Source: Pseudomonas sp. ANT_J12
GTDB lineage: Bacteria > Pseudomonadota > Gammaproteobacteria > Pseudomonadales > Pseudomonadaceae
Direction of reading: 5' to 3'
DNA: 64,000 nt
Assembly: GCF_008370045.1 (NCBI RefSeq)
Contig: NZ_VOBN01000002.1
Location: forward strand, 124,001 to 188,000
In this document: piece by piece, positions 59,607 through 64,000 of the stretch
Layout: every line of letters starts with the position of its first letter
How positions within the stretch are numbered: position 1 is the stretch's first letter
Program-made: the position numbers and the translations under genes
The notes under the pieces: model-generated
Told to the model about the DNA's origin: nothing
The model's input: only the letters and a program-made list of their open reading frames with translations
The model's database searches: none

Positions 59607-59639
59607 TGATCATTCCCACGCCGAGCGTGGGAATGATCA
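59607..59639. repeat. Perfect palindrome, family A REP tip
   Basis: TGATCATTCCCACGC-CGA-GCGTGGGAATGATCA, 15-bp perfect arms. It is a minimal relic formed by the two ends of a family A REPIN, and may serve as terminator between the convergent genes. Confidence 0.85.
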
Positions 59640-59643
59640 GGTG

Positions 59644-60588
59644 TTACGCCTCAGGCCAAAACGCCCGAATCCCCGCCACACCCTGCGCCCCGGCTTCCCA
59701 AGCCTTCTGCCGATCCGACGGGCCAACGCCACCCAACAAGAACACCGGTTTGCTGAAGCCTTCGATCAGGGCCGCGGCCTGTTCCCAACCCAACGGCTGG
59801 CCATCCGGGTGGGTCTGGGTCAGCTGCACTGGCGACAGGGTGACGAAGTCCACGTCCATCTGCTCGGCCAACGCCAATTCTTCCGCGTTATGGCAGGACG
59901 CCGCCAACCAGCGCGATGCCGGCAGCGGCCGGCCCTTCTCCGCATACTTGCGCAGTTGCGCGGCGGTGATGTGCCAACCGGCGGACGGGAAGTCGCCCAG
60001 CCATTCGAATGGGCCCTTGATCATCAACTGCGCCTTGCCGGCACACAGCCCCGCCGCGTCCACCGCCAGGTCGCGGTATTTCGGGTCGTAACCGTTGGGT
60101 GCGCGCAACACAATCAACTTGATGCCACCGGCAATGGCTTTCTGGATACCACGCAGCAGGGCCGGGGTTTCCAGATCTTCCGGGGTAATCAGGTACTCCG
60201 CCGGCAGCCGTGCGGCCGCGACAATTGGCTGGTTGGCCGCCGGGAATTCATAGTTCAGCAGATCCCGGGGCGCGACCCATTCCAGCGGCTGGCCTTCGGC
60301 ACCGTGGGGTTCGCCGGTAAATGCCGAGACTTCCCAGACATCCAGCAACACTTGCTTGTCCGGGTAGTCGTGGCGAACCTTGATCAGCGGGCGCGCAGCA
60401 CCGACGACAATCCCCAACTCTTCATGAAGTTCGCGGGCCAGGGCCGTCTCGACCGACTCGTCAGCCTCGACCTTGCCACCGGGAAACTCCCACAGGCCGC
60501 CCTGATGCTGGGTATCGGCACGACGGGCAATCAGAATCCTGCCTGCGTTGTCACGGATAACCGCGGCGGCGACGTGTACTCGTTTCAC
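59644..60588 (-). CDS. Nudix hydrolase fused to a thiamine-phosphate-synthase-like domain
   Basis: 314 residues from GTG 60588 with GGAGG six to seven bases upstream. The N-terminal MutT-type domain (1-130) carries the Nudix box GGKVEADESVETALARELHE followed by ELGI. The C-terminal half (about 140-314) resembles ThiE/TenI (LLRGIQKAIAGGIKLIVLRA, VDFVTLSPVQ, PVFLLGGVGPSDRQKAWEAG). It probably cleanses oxidised nucleotides such as 8-oxo-dGTP; the second domain's role is unknown. This fusion is common in pseudomonads. It overlaps the GST stop by 4 nt (GTGA). Confidence 0.93.
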   Translation of the reverse strand: MKRVHVAAAVIRDNAGRILIARRADTQHQGGLWEFPGGKVEADESVETALARELHEELGIVVGAARPLIKVRHDYPDKQVLLDVWEVSAFTGEPHGAEGQPLEWVAPRDLLNYEFPAANQPIVAAARLPAEYLITPEDLETPALLRGIQKAIAGGIKLIVLRAPNGYDPKYRDLAVDAAGLCAGKAQLMIKGPFEWLGDFPSAGWHITAAQLRKYAEKGRPLPASRWLAASCHNAEELALAEQMDVDFVTLSPVQLTQTHPDGQPLGWEQAAALIEGFSKPVFLLGGVGPSDRQKAWEAGAQGVAGIRAFWPEA

Positions 60589-61217
60589 TGTGTTACCTCC
60601 TCCAGACCAGCCTTCTGCCAGGCCTTGAAAAACGGCCATTGGTAAATTGTTTCAACGTAAGCCTCATCGGCCGCCGGCAACTTCACCCGGTAAGTGCGCA
60701 GACGCACGGCAATCGGCGCGAAGAACGCATCGGCCAGCGTTGCAGCGCCGAACAGGAACGGGCCGGTTTCGGTCGCTACCGCGCGGCATTCTGCCCACAG
60801 CGCCAGCATGCGCTCTATGTCCGCCTGAACCTCAGGTGGTGTCGAGGGCAGCGCTTCGTCGCGGCTCAGGTCAAAGGGCATGTTGCTGCGCATCGCGACA
60901 AAGCCGCTGTGCATCTGCGCGCAGGCCGAACGCGCCTGGGCGCGAGCGACGGTGTCTTTGGGCCAGAGCTGGGCGTCGGGAAACTGCTCGGCCAGGTATT
61001 CGGCAATCGCCAACGAGTCGGCGATGACACCGTGCTCGGTCTTCAGCAACGGGACTTTGCCGGTGGGCGAATGCTTGAGCAGGCGTTCTCGGGTGTCGGG
61101 CTGGCCGAGTTTGATCAGCTCTTCGGTGTAGGGCGCGCCGGTCAGGTCGAGGGCCAGGGCACCGCGCAGGGACCAGGAGGAAAGCAGCTTGTCGCCGATG
61201 ATCAGGTGGAGGCTCAT
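60585..61217 (-). CDS. Glutathione S-transferase family protein
   Basis: 210 residues. The N-terminal thioredoxin fold has DKLLSSWSLRGALAL (Ser near residue 13-16 as possible catalytic residue), SPTGKVPLL and ADSLAIAEYLAEQFP. The all-helical C-terminal domain follows. It is first of a two-gene unit with the Nudix gene. Substrate unknown. Confidence 0.92.
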   Translation of the reverse strand: MSLHLIIGDKLLSSWSLRGALALDLTGAPYTEELIKLGQPDTRERLLKHSPTGKVPLLKTEHGVIADSLAIAEYLAEQFPDAQLWPKDTVARAQARSACAQMHSGFVAMRSNMPFDLSRDEALPSTPPEVQADIERMLALWAECRAVATETGPFLFGAATLADAFFAPIAVRLRTYRVKLPAADEAYVETIYQWPFFKAWQKAGLEEVTQ

Positions 61218-61261
61218 GTTCGGGACCTTTTGGTGAAGGGGTACAGGCCAGAATCTCTAGC

Positions 61262-61348
61262 GTCTGGTCGGCCGTCTTCGCGGGCAAGCCTCGTTCCTAC
61301 AGATCACATCATCCGTAGGCGCGAGGCTTGCCCGCGAAGGGCGCGACT
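61262..61348. repeat. Inverted REP pair (family C, opposite order)
   Basis: CTTCGCGGGCAAGCCTCG comes first and GCGAGGCTTGCCCGCGAAG second, the reverse of the arrangement at 7834. It separates argJ and the GST gene. Confidence 0.85.
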
Positions 61349-61353
61349 CGGTC

Positions 61354-62571
61354 TTACGTCCGGTATTCGGCGTTGATCTTCACGTATTCGTGGGACAGGT
61401 CGGTGGTCCAGATGGTTTCGCTGCAATCGCCGCGACCCAGTTCGATACGGATGGTGATTTCTTCCTGCGCCATCACCGCCGAACCTTGGGCTTCGGTGTA
61501 GGTCTCGGCGCGGGCGCCACGGCTGGCGATGCACACGTCACCGAGGAACACGTCGATCTTGCTCACGTCCAGGTTCGGCACGCCGGCACGGCCGACGGCG
61601 GCGAGGATGCGGCCCCAGTTCGGGTCCGAGGCGAACAGCGCGGTCTTGATCAGCGGCGAGTGGGCCACGGTGTAGCCGACGTCCAGGCATTCCTGATGAT
61701 TGCCGCCGCCGTTGACTTCAACGGTGACGAACTTGGTCGCGCCTTCGCCGTCACGGACGATGGCCTGGGCCACGTCCATGCACACTTCGAACACAGCCTG
61801 TTTCAGCTTGGCGAACAATTCGCCACTGGCGGACGTGATTTCCGGCAGCGAAGCCTGACCGGTAGCAATCAGCATGCAGCAATCGTTGGTCGAGGTGTCG
61901 CCGTCAATGGTGATGCGGTTGAACGACTTGTTGGCGCCGTCCAGCAGCAGGTTTTGCAGCACGTCACGGGCAACTTTGGCGTCGGTGGCGATGTAGCCAA
62001 GCATGGTTGCCATGTTCGGGCGAATCATGCCCGCGCCTTTGCTGATGCCGGTGACGGTGATGGTCACGCCGTCATGCTGGAACTGGCGGCTCGCACCTTT
62101 GGGCAAGGTGTCGGTGGTCATGATGCCGGTGGCGGCGGCTTCCCAATTATTCACCGAGAGGTCGTCGAGGGCCGCTTGCAACGCGCCTTCGATTTTCTCG
62201 ACCGGCAGGGGCTCGCCGATGACACCGGTGGAGTACGGCAGCACCAGGCTGGCATCGACACCGGTCAGTTCAGCCAGTTTCGCGCAGGTGCGCGCGGCGG
62301 CAGCCAGGCCTGGTTCGCCGGTGCCAGCATTGGCATTACCGGTGTTGGTCAGCAGGTAACGCACCGGGCCTTGCACACGTTGCTTGGCCAGGATCACGGG
62401 AGCCGCGCAAAACGCGTTCAGGGTGAACACGCCCGCGACCGTGGAACCTTCGGCACAGCGCATGACCACGACATCCTTGCGCCCGGGGCGCTTGATGCCG
62501 GCCGAGGCGATACCGAGTTCAAAACCGGCAACCGGGTGCAACGTTGGCAAAGGACCAAGACCAACAGCCAT
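61354..62571 (-). CDS. argJ: Glutamate N-acetyltransferase / N-acetylornithine acetyltransferase
   Basis: 405 residues, Ntn-type proenzyme. Self-cleavage is expected before Thr in [13 protein letters not shown], giving alpha and beta chains; [19 protein letters not shown] and [12 protein letters not shown] are conserved. It recycles the acetyl group in arginine synthesis. ATG with AGGAG upstream. It shares the strand with secA, separated by a terminator. Confidence 0.97.
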   Translation of the reverse strand: MAVGLGPLPTLHPVAGFELGIASAGIKRPGRKDVVVMRCAEGSTVAGVFTLNAFCAAPVILAKQRVQGPVRYLLTNTGNANAGTGEPGLAAAARTCAKLAELTGVDASLVLPYSTGVIGEPLPVEKIEGALQAALDDLSVNNWEAAATGIMTTDTLPKGASRQFQHDGVTITVTGISKGAGMIRPNMATMLGYIATDAKVARDVLQNLLLDGANKSFNRITIDGDTSTNDCCMLIATGQASLPEITSASGELFAKLKQAVFEVCMDVAQAIVRDGEGATKFVTVEVNGGGNHQECLDVGYTVAHSPLIKTALFASDPNWGRILAAVGRAGVPNLDVSKIDVFLGDVCIASRGARAETYTEAQGSAVMAQEEITIRIELGRGDCSETIWTTDLSHEYVKINAEYRT

Positions 62572-62632
62572 GAATGCGCTCCTTAATAAATGATGTCAGC
62601 ACCGGCGTCGCAGCATCGGTGGTTTAAATGGC

Positions 62633-62665
62633 AAAACGCCGCGACGGCTGATGCCGGTCGCGGCG
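62633..62665 (-). terminator. Terminator after secA
   Basis: On the minus strand CGCCGCGACCGGC and GCCGTCGCGGCG pair with one bulged base, loop ATCA, then TTTTG. Confidence 0.85.
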
Positions 62666-62692
62666 CGGGTATTTCAGCGATTGAAACGGGTT

Positions 62693-64000
62693 TTACTGGA
62701 TCTGCCCGTGGCAATGCTTGAATTTCTTGCCCGAACCGCAGTAGCACAGTTCGTTGCGGCCCAGCTTCTGATCGTTGCGTACCGGCGCGGCGGCAAGGGC
62801 CACATCGACCTCTTCACCGAGCAGTTCCGGTTGCTCAAGACCCGGTGCTTCGTCGTGCTGGAACTGCAGGCGCGCCGCCAGTGCCTCGGCTTCCTGACGC
62901 AGGCGTTGCTCTTCTACTTCCGGATCTTCGCGGCGCACCTGAACGTGGGACAGCACACGGATCGAGTCGCGCTTGATCGAATCCAGCAGCTCGGAGAACA
63001 GCGTGTACGACTCGCGCTTGTACTCTTGCTTCGGGTTCTTCTGCGCATAACCACGCAAGTGGATGCCGTGACGCAGGTGATCCATGGTCGACAGGTGGTC
63101 TTTCCACAGGTCGTCGAGTACGCGCAGGACGATTTGTTTCTCGAAACTGCGCAGCGCTTCGGCGCTTGCCGCTTCTTCTTTCTCGTTGTACGCCGCCAGC
63201 AGCTCGGTCATGAGCTTCTCGCGCAGGGTTTCTTCGTACAGGTGATCGTCTTCGTCGAGCCATTGCTGGATCGGCAGCGCCACACCGAAGTCGCTCTGCA
63301 AGGCAGCTTCCAGACCGGCCACGTCCCACTGCTCAGGCAGCGATTGCGGTGGAATGTGCGCGCTGACAGTGGCGTTGAGCACGTCCTGACGGAAATCGGC
63401 GATGGTTTCGCCAATGTTGTCGGCGGCCAACAAACTGTTACGCATGTGATAGATCACTTTACGTTGTTCGTTGTTGACGTCATCGAACTCGAGCAGTTGC
63501 TTACGAATATCGAAGTTGCGGCCTTCAACCTTGCGCTGAGCCTTTTCGATGGCGTTGGTCACCATGCGGTGCTCGATCGCCTCGCCGGACTGCATGCCCA
63601 GGGCCTTCATGAAGTTCTTCACCCGGTCAGAGGCGAAGATGCGCATCAGGCTGTCTTCCAGCGACAGGTAGAAGCGGCTGGAACCGGCGTCACCCTGGCG
63701 ACCGGCACGACCACGCAACTGGTTGTCGATACGGCGCGATTCGTGACGCTCGGAAGCGATCACTTGCAGGCCACCGGACTCCAGCACTTGCTGGTGACGC
63801 TTCTGCCAGTCGGCCTTGATCTGGGCGATCTGCTCGGGGCTCGGGTTTTCCAGCGCCGCGACTTCAACTTCCCAGTTACCGCCCAACAGGATGTCCGTAC
63901 CACGACCAGCCATGTTGGTGGCGATGGTCAGTGCACCCGGACGACCGGCTTGCGCGATGATCTCGGCTTCTTTTTCGTGGAACTTGGCGTTCAGAACCTT
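62693..64000 (-). CDS. secA: Preprotein translocase ATPase SecA (partial, C-terminal 435 residues)
   Basis: The frame runs from the right edge to the stop at 62693 without interruption (436 codons including stop). It begins [20 protein letters not shown] within the second ATPase domain; [15 protein letters not shown] and [21 protein letters not shown] are SecA motifs. The end is the zinc-binding [18 protein letters not shown] used for SecB contact. It drives Sec export. The full gene would be about 910 residues, so roughly half lies outside the window. Confidence 0.98.
   Translation of the reverse strand, partial: KVLNAKFHEKEAEIIAQAGRPGALTIATNMAGRGTDILLGGNWEVEVAALENPSPEQIAQIKADWQKRHQQVLESGGLQVIASERHESRRIDNQLRGRAGRQGDAGSSRFYLSLEDSLMRIFASDRVKNFMKALGMQSGEAIEHRMVTNAIEKAQRKVEGRNFDIRKQLLEFDDVNNEQRKVIYHMRNSLLAADNIGETIADFRQDVLNATVSAHIPPQSLPEQWDVAGLEAALQSDFGVALPIQQWLDEDDHLYEETLREKLMTELLAAYNEKEEAASAEALRSFEKQIVLRVLDDLWKDHLSTMDHLRHGIHLRGYAQKNPKQEYKRESYTLFSELLDSIKRDSIRVLSHVQVRREDPEVEEQRLRQEAEALAARLQFQHDEAPGLEQPELLGEEVDVALAAAPVRNDQKLGRNELCYCGSGKKFKHCHGQIQ

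Overview
This is chromosomal DNA of a Pseudomonas of the P. fluorescens group. The evidence is high G+C with long antisense open frames, several families of Pseudomonas-type REP/REPIN repeats between genes, and gene blocks that match Pseudomonas order from memory (gltR-gtrS-glk-edd-gap, arcDABC, gcsR-gcv, tolQRAB-pal-cpoB, ruvCAB, argJ-secA). About 54 protein genes and one tRNA-Lys can be supported. The first gene (AGE-family epimerase) and the last (secA) run off the window. No prophage, transposase, integrase or CRISPR array was seen.

Layout. 1-7.8 kb: glucose and Entner-Doudoroff metabolism. An epimerase, the GtrS/GltR two-component system, glucokinase and 6-phosphogluconate dehydratase are on the minus strand, with gapA divergent. 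Two HexR-type operators lie in the edd/gapA gap. 8.0-13.6 kb: a heme-uptake cell-surface-signalling locus (ECF sigma, anti-sigma, TonB heme receptor, heme oxygenase, small YbaN-type membrane protein), with Fur boxes and a two-part promoter-like motif shared by the receptor and heme oxygenase genes. 14-18.7 kb: a dCache-type chemoreceptor, a CoA-transferase family III protein and an AlkA-type glycosylase. 18.7-25.9 kb: arginine deiminase pathway arcDABC with a divergent second arcD-like antiporter and an ANR-type site, then a small DUF5064-like protein. 26-34 kb: TyrR-like activator GcsR and its sigma-54 glycine-cleavage operon gcvH-gcvP-sdaA-gcvT, with three GcsR-like sites and a -24/-12 promoter visible.

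34.2-36.2 kb: cold-shock protein, RDD membrane protein and nadA. 36.5-43.5 kb: tRNA-Lys, queC, queE and the Tol-Pal envelope operon ybgC-tolQRAB-pal-cpoB. 43.7-48.8 kb: ruvC-ruvA-ruvB, a YebC/PmpR regulator, aspS and a FmdB-type zinc ribbon protein. 49.2-54.2 kb: a ribbon-helix-helix protein, a Dps-like protein, a membrane-anchored cold-shock-domain protein, slyX, a HIT-like protein and an OprD-family porin behind an apparently gene-free 0.9-kb stretch. 54.4-64 kb: mscS, yajQ, a ketopantoate reductase, an orphan sensor kinase, PduO-type adenosyltransferase, a Nudix/ThiE-like fusion, a GST, argJ and secA.

No plainly new multi-gene system was found. The most interesting signals are regulatory: the shared motif in the heme locus, whose downstream copy uses the U-tract of a terminator; a 28-bp perfect-arm palindrome that starts in the anti-sigma stop codon; the resolvable GcsR/sigma-54, HexR and ANR promoter structures; and an antiporter/DNA-glycosylase gene pair with overlapping stop and start codons. 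Literature comparisons are from memory and were not searched.
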